The notes under the pieces were generated by a model. The model was not told the DNA's origin, searched no databases, and saw only the letters and a program-made list of their open reading frames with translations. 33,007 bases of DNA from an uncultured Clostridium sp. (GTDB taxonomy: Bacteria; Bacillota; Clostridia; TANB77; CAG-508): contig CAMSEX010000002.1 of NCBI GenBank assembly GCA_947057875.1, positions 1 through 33,007 of the forward strand, in the 5' to 3' direction. The position numbers and the translations under genes are program-made. Positions 8,193-17,555 of this stretch are shown here, piece after piece. The first letter of the stretch is position 1, and each line of letters opens with the position of its first letter.

Positions 8193-8627
8193 TCAATATT
8201 TAGATAATACAAATGTCATTTCGGCAATTTTTCCTGTTTTTTCATGATATTTTACGTCTGCACATTTGAACGTTATTTCTCCAAAAAGTGATGTAAAATC
8301 TGTCAAACCAATTTGGGCAATTTCCTCCATTGGCGAAGGCTTGTCCTCTGCCTTCAAGCATACATAAATTTTTATGCTATTTGTCCCATTTGAAATATAT
8401 TGATTTTTTTCATCTTTGGGGACAGCATAAGTCTCATTGTTATCCATTGCTTTATTAATAATTGTTGTAATATCTGTTCCCAAAATCGCTTCTTGATTGT
8501 AAAACTCATATTCTCTATTGAATTTTTGAGCTTCTACCTGTGCCATAGTCATTTGCTTATAATTCATATAAATACAAATTATAATTGTTAAAAATATCAA
8601 TAATATTACAAGAATCGCCTTTTTCAT
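8193..8627 (-). CDS. Pilin-like protein with divergent N-terminus
   Basis: A 144-residue protein with a hydrophobic helix at residues 4-22 (ILVILLIFLTIIICIY). It lacks the ENASKAL start, but its outer region follows the series: QKFNREYEFYNQEAILGTDITTIINKAMDNN matches FN..YE....GVDVISCLNKAKSNN in the 251-residue protein upstream. The end (KIAEMTFVLSKY) also matches the SRVDLIEFEEF ending there. It is therefore a pilus-operon paralog whose membrane segment has been replaced or has diverged. The ATG at 8625-8627 follows AAAAGGAATAAGT. Confidence 0.55.
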   Translation of the reverse strand: MKKAILVILLIFLTIIICIYMNYKQMTMAQVEAQKFNREYEFYNQEAILGTDITTIINKAMDNNETYAVPKDEKNQYISNGTNSIKIYVCLKAEDKPSPMEEIAQIGLTDFTSLFGEITFKCADVKYHEKTGKIAEMTFVLSKY

Positions 8628-8701
8628 ACTTATTCCTTTTTCATTTTAACATATAATTTTTCTAATTTCAATATATTTTTAGAAAAAATATTATTTTTCT
8701 G

Positions 8702-9229
8702 TTACCTTTCTTCTGCCCTAAAAATCACTTGGTTAACTTTTCCTGAAGCTGTGTTATAATCAATTTTTTCACATACAAATTTATATTGGTAGCCTTGTGC
8801 AGGATCGTCATTTTTCAATTGCGTATATTTTCCAATGATTTCACTATAAATATCTTTTTCGGAGCCTGAAGTCCCCTCCTGCATTGTATGTTTTTTTATT
8901 TCATTACTATCTGAAATACTATATTTACAGTTTCCTCTTTCCCAAATCTGCACTGTCACGCCACTCCCTGTTTGCCACTGCGTAGACACGTTTGCATCAT
9001 AGGCAAGATTTACTACTGTAATCACATCAAAAAATGTATTTTCGATATCACTTCTTTGATATAATTCAAATTGGCTATTAAATTTCAAGAGCTCATTATT
9101 AGACAATTGACTATCAAATTCGCTACTCATTTGCCCACCTTTGCGCAGAAGTAACATCATAAAACTAATAACCAAAATGCCAATTAGTACTCCAGCTGCC
9201 ATAAGTAAAGCTTTTGATGCATTTTCCAT
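8702..9229 (-). CDS. Pilin-like protein (ENASKALLMAAG start)
   Basis: A 175-residue member of the pilin-like series: ENASKALLMAAG, one helix (VLIGILVISFMMLLL), then NNELLKFNSQFELYQRSDIENTFFDVITVVNLAYD, the shared FN..(Y/F)E....T...DVI..VN segment. The ending KVNQVIFRAEE matches the final beta strand of the neighbouring paralogs. ATG at 9227-9229 with AAAGGC upstream. It is transcribed with the 251-residue paralog, 16 nt apart. Subunit role inferred. Confidence 0.55.
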   Translation of the reverse strand: MENASKALLMAAGVLIGILVISFMMLLLRKGGQMSSEFDSQLSNNELLKFNSQFELYQRSDIENTFFDVITVVNLAYDANVSTQWQTGSGVTVQIWERGNCKYSISDSNEIKKHTMQEGTSGSEKDIYSEIIGKYTQLKNDDPAQGYQYKFVCEKIDYNTASGKVNQVIFRAEER

Positions 9230-9245
9230 AACTTTGCCTTTCTAT

Positions 9246-10001
9246 TTAAAATTCTTCAAATTCGATTAAATCAACACGACTTGTTTGTGCATTATATTGT
9301 ATATTCGTACACTTAAATTTTCTTGTTTTCATACTAAAAGCTGGCGTTTCCCATTCGGCTCTTGTCCAATTATCTTTTACTAAATCATATTTAGAATTCT
9401 GCTTCATCTGCTTTAAATTACCAGAAATCGCAAGTAGCGCTTTAATCAAATCATCTGTCTGTGTTTCTTTATATAGTTGATATTTCTCATTAATATTCAT
9501 GGATAGCTCACTATTCATTGGTCCCACAGGTTTTGAAAAATCAATTCCATTTACATGATCTTTATACTCTTTTGAAACATCAAATACATCTTCTAATTTT
9601 GAATTCTTCGTGTTGGTAAAATCAGCATTATTATGAGCCTCTTTTTCTTTTTTGGAATCCTTTGACACATAATAGACACGAATGGTTTCTGAAAGTTTCT
9701 TCTTAAAAGTCACATTAACTTTCACTAAATAAGAGCTAGAATATCCTTCCGCCTCCACTTTATCATTGTTGCTTTTGGCTTTATTTAGGCAAGAAATCAC
9801 ATCTACACCATACATCAAATCTTTGTCAAATGCTTCATATTCCTTATTAAATTTCTCTATTTGCTCTGTTGTCTGTTCCTCATTTTGCGTGGTCGACCAG
9901 GAACTAATTTCTCGAAACGAATACATCATAAATGCCACCACAACCATCGCCAGCAACACTCCTGCTGCAATAATCAGAGCCTTGCTCAAAGAATTATCCA
10001 T
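9246..10001 (-). CDS. Pilin-like protein (NSLSKALIIAAG start)
   Basis: A 251-residue member of the series and the first pilin-like gene after the TadB-TadC fusion. NSLSKALIIAAGVLL and a helix to about residue 26 are followed by EQIEKFNKEYEAFDKDLMYGVDVISCLNKAKSNND, the conserved outer segment. An insertion of about 80 residues then gives the largest outer domain of the short paralogs. The ATG at 9999-10001 follows AAAAAGGAGAAAGT. The size suggests a minor or tip-proximal subunit, unproven. Confidence 0.55.
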   Translation of the reverse strand: MDNSLSKALIIAAGVLLAMVVVAFMMYSFREISSWSTTQNEEQTTEQIEKFNKEYEAFDKDLMYGVDVISCLNKAKSNNDKVEAEGYSSSYLVKVNVTFKKKLSETIRVYYVSKDSKKEKEAHNNADFTNTKNSKLEDVFDVSKEYKDHVNGIDFSKPVGPMNSELSMNINEKYQLYKETQTDDLIKALLAISGNLKQMKQNSKYDLVKDNWTRAEWETPAFSMKTRKFKCTNIQYNAQTSRVDLIEFEEF

Positions 10002-10013
10002 ACTTTCTCCTTT

Positions 10014-12090
10014 TTACATCGAAGACATTGTATTGAAAGCTGATGTCATGCTTGACAAACCAATTACACATAATGGTAAAATCAAATATCCCACAAACAG
10101 AATAACCATTGGTGCGAAACCTAATACTTTGCCTATCATCGATTTTCTTGTAATTAATCTTTCGTTTGACTCTTTTCTTTTTTCCTGATAATATGCCCTT
10201 TCTGTGTCTAATTCGTCAAATGCCTCACGAATTGGAATCGATTCCACAGCTGATTGCAAACCTTCTACAAGAGTAATCAATTGCTGAAAAGAAAGCTCAT
10301 TTTTCAACTCTTCTAATGCTTCCCAAGCACCACTTTCAAAGTTATTCACACATCTTGAAATTGGTTCTTTAAAAATATTAGCATACCTTTCTAGCCATTC
10401 CAAAATCATCTCAACATTAACTCTTTCGATTTTCATTAACATCAAAATAATCGTCTGGAACTGCATAACTTCATTTTCCATTTCCATTTGTCGCATTTTC
10501 TTTTGGAATTTCAGTAACCAAATTGGTCCATAATAGCCAAGTGTTCCTATTACACAAGCAATCAATAATTCAAACCACTTCAAATATTGAGACTGCACAA
10601 CCTGCAATTTTCCCCATATTCTTTCTTCAATCACATCCATATCTTTTTCAGAAGAATCGCCATATTCTTTTGACTTTTCTAATGTTTTTCTTAATTTATC
10701 TTTGGTAATGGTTCTATCTGTTTTAAATTGGTCCAAAAACACATTGTCTGCTTCTGTTTTCTGCATCGCTGTTTTATGCTCTTTTTCTGATAGATTTCCC
10801 AACACATTATAATCCGTTGTTGGTTCTGTGTAAATATAGTTTATCGCGTATTGATGTGCTTCTAGCAAAATAAACATTGATACAATGAAAAATATAATCG
10901 TACATCCTACACGGTTTATGTATAGCCATTCCATTTTCAGTTTTGATGCATTATCTTTTAACAAAGTGGTTACTTTTTTGTATTCTTTGGTGCCATCTTT
11001 TGGCATTAAATAATCGATAAATTGTTTCACAATTTTGTGATTATATAATCTCTTTTGAATTGGATTTTCTGTGTTTGTCGCAGTATTGACACTCCCATTA
11101 TCTTTCAAAGAACGTACAAAAATATAACACAAAATTGTCACAATTACAATTCCCATTTGCATCAAAAAGCCAAGGGTTCCATTATAAAATTCCGAAGTAA
11201 ACGAGAATTGTCCAATTGCCCAGTTTTTCATGACATCTAAAAACAGAATAGGAACTGCCGCAATCATCGACAAACTCTGAAACACATAGTCCAATTTATC
11301 TCTTTTTAAGATTTCCAATTGCATTTCTTGCACAATATTATTTAAGTTTTTCAAATATAAGGATGAGCCGTCTTTATCTTTTCTATCTCCAAATTCTTTT
11401 GTCAAGTATGAAACACCAGCAAACTCTTTTAAATAGCTATTGGGCGCAATGTCATAGTATTTTTCAAGTTCATTTTCTGGATCATCTGACAACAATACTT
11501 CATGAATTTTTTCTACCTGTCTTGAAACTTCCACTTCATCATTTTGAGCTACGTCATACAAAGCTTCTTCAATCATGTTATATTCATGATAAGCGTGACG
11601 CATTTCGCTAAACATATCAATTTGTTCTTTTAAAAGTTTATTATCAATTTTATCAACCATACCTTCCATAAAAGTTTCTATGAAAAATATTTCAAATAAG
11701 AATAAGGTAAGCATCAAAATGATATTTTGTCTTGTTAAATAGATTATCATTCCTGTCAAAGGAAAAATGATAAAAACTGCTTTTAATAAAATTCGTGCTG
11801 TTTGCTTTCTTGTTAAGTATTCGTCGTCTAAGTTAATAATTTCTATTCTTCTTCTAATTTTTAATACATATCTTTTTAAGAAAGGTATTTTGGTACAATA
11901 AATATAGATTTTCTGATAAATAATATCTGAACTAAAGCTACTTGTCTTCGTACCTTCTGTCAACTGAGCAATATATTTTGTCTCTTTGGATTTCATCTTT
12001 TTATTCAGCATATACCATGCAATGATAATCACAAAAAACAATCCGCCCAGCACCAAACATAAGGTACATCATCATTTGATTATTATCCAT
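10014..12090 (-). CDS. TadB-TadC fusion, pilus inner-membrane platform, with +1 shift at CGG
   Basis: A 691-residue membrane platform with two type II secretion F-like halves, corresponding to TadB and TadC in one chain. Each half has a cytoplasmic helical domain (SEMRHAYHEYNMIEEALYDV; IERVNVEMILEWLERYAN with ELSFQQLITLVEGLQSAVES) and paired membrane helices. CpaF should drive assembly through it. The start is unusual. The well-placed ATG (12088-12090, after AAAGGAG) opens the frame MDNNQMMMYLMFGAG, which reaches a CGG at 12043-12045. Skipping the C and reading GGA gives GAG-G-LFFVIIIAW and joins the long frame at residue 16. The long frame alone has only a TTG with no ribosome site and a truncated first helix. 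With the shift, 2076 coding nt remain, divisible by three. Confidence 0.82.
12042..12045 (-). other. CGGA +1 recoding site 2 (TadBC start)
   Basis: GGG CGG ATT becomes GGG C GGA TTG. The shift links the proper start codon and ribosome site to the main frame and completes the first membrane helix. Confidence 0.75.
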
Positions 12091-12119
12091 AAATCATACT
12101 CTCCTTTCCCTGCTTTATT

Positions 12120-14266
12120 TTAACCTTCCGCTTCTGGTTTTGTTTTTCTTTGCATTGGTCTTGCCAGTGAATTGGTTTGTGTTGTTCTGGCTTGTGGATT
12201 AGAGGCACTATTTACAGGTCTTCTTGCCACTTGTCCCTCTTTTGTCATAACTGGTCTTCTAGTACGCATTTTAGGTACTGCATCAGTTTCTACATTGGTA
12301 CTTGAAACTGTCACAACCTCTTCAACCTTTTGGGCTTCCACTACTTTTTCCTCTGGTTTGCTTACTTCACCAGGCATTTTAGGTGGCTTAATTCCCCAAT
12401 TTCTTTCCAAGAATTTATCAAAATTTACCATATCTGTATCTTCCATATTAATACGCATTTCTTTGATATTGGTTTCACTAATTGGATTGGTTAGAACATA
12501 ACCGTCATTAATATATTCCATAACATTTCTATATTTGTACATTTCTCGGTTCGTCGTTTTCCCAAAAAAGATGGCAGCATTGTCCATAAATTTATCTAGT
12601 TTTCCCTCAATAGTACTTTCATTTCTATGATCAAATGTATATTCATTTTTTTCTTCCACTGGAATACATTCTGTAATTCTTTCTATGTATCTGACGCCTC
12701 GGAAATCTTTGACTAAGTGAATATCAAAATTCAAAACTTGCACAACCTGTTCTTCAGCTGTTTTTTCGTCCTTAAAAACGCCTGCTCTTAACATTGAGTT
12801 ACGTAGCGCTGTTACCAAATCTGGAAACGTTTTGGCATGGTGCGTAAACAATGTAAATTTAGAAGCAACCTGTGCAGACTGAATCATCCAAGATGCTACG
12901 GGGTCTGTTGCAACCTCTCCGGATAATATTTACAGAACCGTCAGTCTTTTTCTGAACGTCCAAACAGTCTTGACCAGAAATGGTTTCTGTCTCACGCATT
13001 GACAAAATATTTCGTGTTGGATAAATTTTTCTTAAGTGCAACTCGAATGCTGTTTCCGTAATACGAAGGTTCATGGTTTCATAAATATTTTCAATCATCG
13101 CCATCAGCATTGTTGTTTTTCCGGCAACCTTGCTCACCAGTTAGTGAAATAATTCTAGCACCTTTTACTAAATATTTTAGCAATTCAATTGCTTCATCTT
13201 TTCCATCGCATTTGATAATTTGCTCCAAAGTAGCACGTTTTACGTCAAATTTTCTGACGAAAAATGCCCAAGTTTCAGACATACTCGGTCTTACAACAAC
13301 GACACGAGAACCGTCTTTCATTTCATTGATTTTGAAACCATTGGTATCAGATAGCTGACCTGGGTTGTTATATTTATAAATATTTTGACACACTCTTTTT
13401 AGTTCTGCTTCTGTTCCAAATGACAAGAAGGCTAAACGAATGGATTTACCTCGGAACATAATCCAAATACTGTCACACGCTCTTGGCACTTTTGCCTCCA
13501 TGGCTTGTTTCAAAAAGTCGCCATCACTTTGCGCAACCTGACTTAAGAAACTCTCTGGCAAACCTGATACACCACCAGAAATACCATCAATATTCATATC
13601 ACGTACTTCGTCAATACTACTAAATCCCTTATAAGACTGATAAATTCTTTGCACAACCACTTCTAGTTTATCATTAAAATCTAATTGAAAATTTTCCTTT
13701 TCATAAATGTCATTAATTTCGTCTTCTGTGATAACATAGCTTGGTTTCGACTCTCCTTCAACAAATTTAAATACATCTAGATTATATTTTTTTATCATTT
13801 CTGGTAATGCCTCATAGGCAAATGTCTTTTTGTATTCATGAATTAAAATATCAAATTTGTCTTGTGCTGTCAAAAGTGATGGCGTATCAAAAGGCAAAAC
13901 TCTTATAATATTTGTTTCATTAATTCCATATTCTTTTGAAAGCAAATCATAAATCAATTCTTTCACATATTTTTTATCATTAACATCTCCATAAGTACAA
14001 CCTTTCAAAGCTTTTTTCAATTCGTATTTTTTGTTTTTTCTTCTTTTTAATTCTTCTTCTGACAAACCAATATCATAAAGGTTAATTTTAGTAATTTCAT
14101 CTAGTCTCTTTTTTACGAATTTAATCATTAAATCAAAAGTATATGTTTTATCATCAACAATGACTTCTTCATCAACAATTTCTTCTTTATTTTTTTTGAT
14201 AAAATGTGTAACAGTAAAAAACACAATTACTACTACAACAAACATTAATATCATATTTGCAATCAT
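12120..14266 (-). CDS. cpaF: CpaF/TadA-type secretion ATPase with two +1 shifts at CGG
   Basis: Hexameric ATPase that powers Tad pilus assembly (VirB11/CpaF class). Three frames join into 714 residues. Frame 1 ends at the P-loop: SLTGEQGC then CGG (13121-13123). Skipping the C gives GEQGC-G-KTTML, an exact Walker A (GxxxxGKT, Gly at residue 382). Frame 2 runs to CGG at 12919-12921, where skipping C gives VNII-G-EVATDP, the conserved IIGE region after Walker B (Gly449). Frame 3 holds the TLFTHHAKT histidine box and a Pro/Arg/Thr-rich tail. Unlike typical CpaF it begins with a membrane helix (residues 1-23). Without both shifts the protein has no P-loop or Walker B. ATG at 14264-14266, with GGAGG 9 nt before. 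The length fits exactly with two single-base skips. Confidence 0.88.
12918..12921 (-). other. CGGA +1 recoding site 3 (CpaF, IIGE box)
   Basis: ATC CGG AGA becomes ATC C GGA GAG, giving NII-G-EVATDPVASWMIQ. In the unshifted frame translation ends at 12859 with an unrelated tail. Confidence 0.9.
13120..13123 (-). other. CGGA +1 recoding site 4 (CpaF P-loop)
   Basis: TGC CGG AAA becomes TGC C GGA AAA and restores the Walker A GEQGCGKT. The catalytic lysine codon directly follows the shift, so no ATPase activity is possible without it. Confidence 0.93.
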
Positions 14267-14285
14267 TTAGGAATGCCTCCTTTTC

Positions 14286-15128
14286 TTATGAATCTAATAC
14301 CTTACCATACTTGATTTCTTCAAATTTGTGAATAATCTTTTGAGAGGAATCTGCCACTGATTTCAAAAATTGTGAATTTTTATCTCGTGCATTTTTACTA
14401 ATTCTCGTATTCAAAAAGAAATTAGCAACTCCCCCCTCACAGGCTGCCTCTAAAAAGCCATTATTGTACACAATATAGGCAAGGTCTTTTTGCCCTATAT
14501 ATTTAGAAACATTCTTTGGATTATATTTGCAAAAAGCATTTGCACTTCCTAACAATGGAATCATTCGTTTCAATTCCTGCATTTTCTCTTTATTTTCTAT
14601 AAATTCATTAATCTGTTTTAAATTTTGTGACATGGTATACATGACAACATCTGATATTTTCAAAATATCTAATGTTGATTGTCTCTCATCCGTTTTTGAT
14701 AAGTCTACAATAACCAAATCGTAAAATTTATTCGCTGCTTTTAGCATATCAATATACAATTTCAAAGTCTGTTCATGTTCTGTCAAACTTGTTGTTTTTA
14801 AACCAACTAAAATATCCAACCTATTTTTAAAAACAACTTTTGTATAATTTGAAATAATTTCTGGCGAAGTTTTATTACTTGCAATTGCACTCATTAATCC
14901 TTCTGTTCCAGTTGCAATATCTAATTTTCCTTTATTCAATTGTTTCTTTAATTCTTTATTTGCATCTGGTTTCCAAAAACATCTCATCATTGTGTCATCT
15001 GCTAAAGTGGCATCTACTAATAATGTTTTATAATTATGTTCAACACACATATGAGTAGCAATTGCCACAATAGACAATGTTTGTCCAGATTCTTTTTTAT
15101 CTCCACTCCAAAAACTTAAGATTGCCAT
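14286..15128 (-). CDS. TadZ/CpaE-like MinD-fold ATPase, deviant Walker A
   Basis: A 280-residue protein with a MinD/ParA-like fold that probably positions the pilus machine. It starts MAILSFWSGDKKESGQTLS, which aligns with the deviant Walker A KGGxGKTT, but has Gln where the second catalytic lysine is expected. A VDAT switch follows near residue 45 and DLVIVDLS (switch II / Walker B-like) later on. Degenerate P-loops are known in TadZ. The ATG at 15126-15128 is chosen because homology begins there; the open frame extends upstream without a ribosome site. It is adjacent to a second CpaE-like gene and to cpaF. Confidence 0.72.
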   Translation of the reverse strand: MAILSFWSGDKKESGQTLSIVAIATHMCVEHNYKTLLVDATLADDTMMRCFWKPDANKELKKQLNKGKLDIATGTEGLMSAIASNKTSPEIISNYTKVVFKNRLDILVGLKTTSLTEHEQTLKLYIDMLKAANKFYDLVIVDLSKTDERQSTLDILKISDVVMYTMSQNLKQINEFIENKEKMQELKRMIPLLGSANAFCKYNPKNVSKYIGQKDLAYIVYNNGFLEAACEGGVANFFLNTRISKNARDKNSQFLKSVADSSQKIIHKFEEIKYGKVLDS

Positions 15129-15147
15129 TCTCAAAATCCCTCCATCA

Positions 15148-15837
15148 TCAGTCTTCCAGTGCTTTATATGCATTTTTAATTTTGCCTGAACTCTCTCCTG
15201 TAATTGCTTCTGTTAAATATAGGACTGAATCCACATATGTATTGCTCAACCCTTTCATTTGAATTCGACCTGCCCTTTGATTAATGTAAATCGCATTTAA
15301 GTCCACTGTTTCAAAAGGAAAGAAAACAATGTCTGATTCATCCCATTTTATTTGATAATCTGCTGCCAAATAATTTAGATATTCATCTTCTTCAGCAAGC
15401 ATACTTTTGGTATAATATACTTTTGTAACAACTGCATCCTTTTGAATATATGCCAAAATCTGCAATCCTCTTTTCAAATTATAAACATCAAAAGAAGTTA
15501 CAAAAAAATGTCGATCCTCAGCAGTAATTTCAAATTTCTGATAAGCAATAGCTCTGTCAATATCAATTAATGCAATATCATACTCTGTATTATTTCCAAA
15601 ACTTTGCTGGTATTTTTGAATTGCTTCAAAATTTTCAAATCCAATTGCCACATCGATGTCTTCATAAGTCGTAACATACTGTTTTTCCTGTATCATAGTA
15701 GGAACAATATAGCGACTTTTTTTCAAAATCGTTGTATCTATTAATATTACTTTTTTTCCCATCATAGTTAAAATTTTAGCCACATACAACAACATGTCTG
15801 TCTTATCATAAGTCCCTATGAATACAATTTTTTTCAT
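15148..15837 (-). CDS. CpaE-like P-loop-fold protein, degenerate
   Basis: A 229-residue protein starting MKKIVFIGTYDKTDMLLYVAKIL, where IGTYDKTD occupies the P-loop position of a MinD/CpaE ATPase but is degenerate. It then has GKKVILIDTT (switch I-like) and YDIALIDID (Walker B-like). It looks like a receiver or partner copy of the neighbouring TadZ-like protein, possibly forming a heterodimer with it. I chose the ATG at 15835-15837 (GAAGGA 4 nt before) over a GTG at 15847-15849. ATP binding is doubtful. Confidence 0.6.
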   Translation of the reverse strand: MKKIVFIGTYDKTDMLLYVAKILTMMGKKVILIDTTILKKSRYIVPTMIQEKQYVTTYEDIDVAIGFENFEAIQKYQQSFGNNTEYDIALIDIDRAIAYQKFEITAEDRHFFVTSFDVYNLKRGLQILAYIQKDAVVTKVYYTKSMLAEEDEYLNYLAADYQIKWDESDIVFFPFETVDLNAIYINQRAGRIQMKGLSNTYVDSVLYLTEAITGESSGKIKNAYKALED

Positions 15838-15857
15838 TCGTTCCTTCACCTCTACTT

Positions 15858-16772
15858 TTATTGTAACATTTCTACAAACTCTCTTCTTCCTTCCTCACGT
15901 GTCACAAGTTCCTCTTGTAAGCCTGTTTCAACAGCTGAATTTTGTGAACCAATATATGGCGATAATGTTTTATCAATTCTTTCTCTGACTTGAACTTGCT
16001 CTTGGTCATGATATCTTGCATACAATCCATCTCTTGCTTCTGATCTAATATTTGGATTGGTACCAATAATACTCATAACATCTTTACTAACAACATAAGT
16101 AGGCACGGCAGCATCTTGCAAACCTGCTTGTGTATATGTTGTTGCATATAATTTAGAACCTTCTATTGTATAAGCTTCTACAATTGCATTTCCTAACATT
16201 AGTATTTCATCTTCATTCATTTTCATCCAAATTGTTTTCTCATCTGCTTCAACAACCTTCTTTTTTGAAACAACAACATAATCTTCTCCTGTTGGAAATT
16301 GAATTCTAACATCTATGTAATCCTCTGCTGCCAATTTGGTTGGAAGAACAATCATGTTATACTCTTGAAGTCTCTGGTCATTAGTTGTTTGATTTTCAAC
16401 CTCCTCTAACAAATCCTTCGTAATAATAGTACCTTTTGGAATATCTGTTCTTACTTGAATGATTTTGTCTATTACACTTCCATCCTCATTTTCTTGTTGA
16501 AAATCAATTGCTTTTACCATTTCATTATCAGAAATTGAAGTTTGAACTTTTTCCTTTTTAAAAGAAGCAATTGTAACTTCTGTTCCTGATTGTATATAAT
16601 CACTTGCTACAAATACTTCTTTCTGTTGCGATTCTAATTTTTCAAAATTTTGTTTCAAATCTTGCATTTTATATAAAAGTAACATAACAATTAATGCCAT
16701 CATAATCAATGCACACAAAAAACCGATTAAAAACGAATTTCTTGCTCTTCTTTTCATTGGATTCATTGCCAT
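15858..16772 (-). CDS. CpaB-like SAF-domain pilus assembly protein
   Basis: A 304-residue membrane-anchored protein. A basic N-terminus (MKRRARNS) is followed by one membrane helix at about 14-34 and a coiled segment (LKQNFEKLESQQKE). From about residue 48 there is a SAF domain with VFVASDYIQSGTEVT and VRTDIPKGTIITKDLL, as in CpaB/RcpC. A second beta-rich domain includes PTKLAAEDYIDVRIQFPTGEDYVVVSKK, also typical of CpaB. It is the first gene of the pilus operon, after a consensus-like promoter; the ATG at 16770-16772 follows AGGAGG by 9 nt. In Gram-negatives CpaB acts with the secretin; here it presumably works in the cell wall space. Confidence 0.8.
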   Translation of the reverse strand: MAMNPMKRRARNSFLIGFLCALIMMALIVMLLLYKMQDLKQNFEKLESQQKEVFVASDYIQSGTEVTIASFKKEKVQTSISDNEMVKAIDFQQENEDGSVIDKIIQVRTDIPKGTIITKDLLEEVENQTTNDQRLQEYNMIVLPTKLAAEDYIDVRIQFPTGEDYVVVSKKKVVEADEKTIWMKMNEDEILMLGNAIVEAYTIEGSKLYATTYTQAGLQDAAVPTYVVSKDVMSIIGTNPNIRSEARDGLYARYHDQEQVQVRERIDKTLSPYIGSQNSAVETGLQEELVTREEGRREFVEMLQ

Positions 16773-16826
16773 AATACTGCCCTCCTAAATTTCACAAAAA
16801 CTAATCTATTGATATCATTCTATTTT

Positions 16827-16855
16827 ATTTTACTACATAAATAAAAAATTTTCAA
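16827..16855 (-). promoter_or_regulatory. Sigma-A-type promoter of the pilus operon
   Basis: On the minus strand TTGAAA (16850-16855) and TAAAAT (16827-16832) are spaced 17 nt. It lies about 55 nt before the first pilus gene. Confidence 0.65.
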
Positions 16856-16868
16856 CATTTTTCAACAA

Positions 16869-16897
16869 TGTTACACAAACGTTATATTTTTGTAACA
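16869..16897. promoter_or_regulatory. Inverted repeat upstream of the pilus promoter
   Basis: TGTTACA (16869-16875) and TGTAACA (16891-16897) are perfect inverted 7-mers, 22 bp centre to centre (two helical turns), just upstream of the -35. This is a candidate operator for a dimeric regulator of the pilus operon; the regulator is not identified. Confidence 0.5.
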
Positions 16898-16916
16898 CAA
16901 TTGTAATATAAAAGAA

Positions 16917-17531
16917 TTATGGTTCTTTCATATCCTCTTGTGTTACTGTATTAACTCTAAATTCATAAATATACTCTTTATTAGGATCAGCTGACTTTTC
17001 TGAACTTTTTAAATTTCTGTATGCATATACTGGCAAATATGTATTTTTATCAACTAGCAAAGTTTCTGTTTTGGTCACTATTTTATAGCACTCTGTATCT
17101 TTATACTGAATTGGAATTATTTGATAAATTTGAAGAAATTGGTCCAAATTAAATTTATTGTTTTGATAAATTTGCAATAAAGAAATAGGTATATTAGTTA
17201 AAAAATTACTACTTTCAATACGAGAATCTATTTTATCTAACTCTTCATCTATTTCATCAAAATTCTTCAATTCAGAATACCATTTTTTCAAATTACTATT
17301 TAATACTAAATATTTTATTTGATTATCTTTACAAAAAATCTGTTCATTAAAAAGCATGTTTCCATTTTGAATGGTTACAACAGAATAATATCGATTTTTC
17401 TCACTTATAAAATTTTCAATTGCATGATAAACATTATGTATGATGACATAATGATAGACTTTAAAACATATCCAAATAACTAAAACTACAAAAATTACTA
17501 TTACAATTCCTTTTATTAAAAATTTCTTCAT
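16917..17531 (-). CDS. Membrane-anchored extracytoplasmic protein of unknown function
   Basis: A 204-residue protein, last gene of the blaI-blaR1 run. It has a strong N-terminal helix (residues 5-27, IKGIVIVIFVVLVIWICFKV) and no lipobox. The outer part is rich in Tyr, Asn and Ile and contains YYSVVTIQNGNMLFNEQIFCKDNQ, then YKIVTKTETLLVDKNTYLPVYAY, a pattern like the beta-sheet half-barrels of lipoprotein-sorting (LolA/RseB-type) proteins. It ends EYIYEFRVNTVTQED. The ATG at 17529-17531 follows AAGAGG. The fold resemblance is weak; it may sense or bind an envelope ligand together with BlaR1. Confidence 0.5.
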   Translation of the reverse strand: MKKFLIKGIVIVIFVVLVIWICFKVYHYVIIHNVYHAIENFISEKNRYYSVVTIQNGNMLFNEQIFCKDNQIKYLVLNSNLKKWYSELKNFDEIDEELDKIDSRIESSNFLTNIPISLLQIYQNNKFNLDQFLQIYQIIPIQYKDTECYKIVTKTETLLVDKNTYLPVYAYRNLKSSEKSADPNKEYIYEFRVNTVTQEDMKEP

Positions 17532-17555
17532 TCGTTCGCCTCTTATTTTCTAAAA

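Noticed and set aside
10014..14266. Treating TadBC and CpaF as decaying pseudogenes.
   Set aside because: No other damage is visible, all pilus genes are open, motifs are intact on both sides of each CGG, and the repaired lengths are exact.
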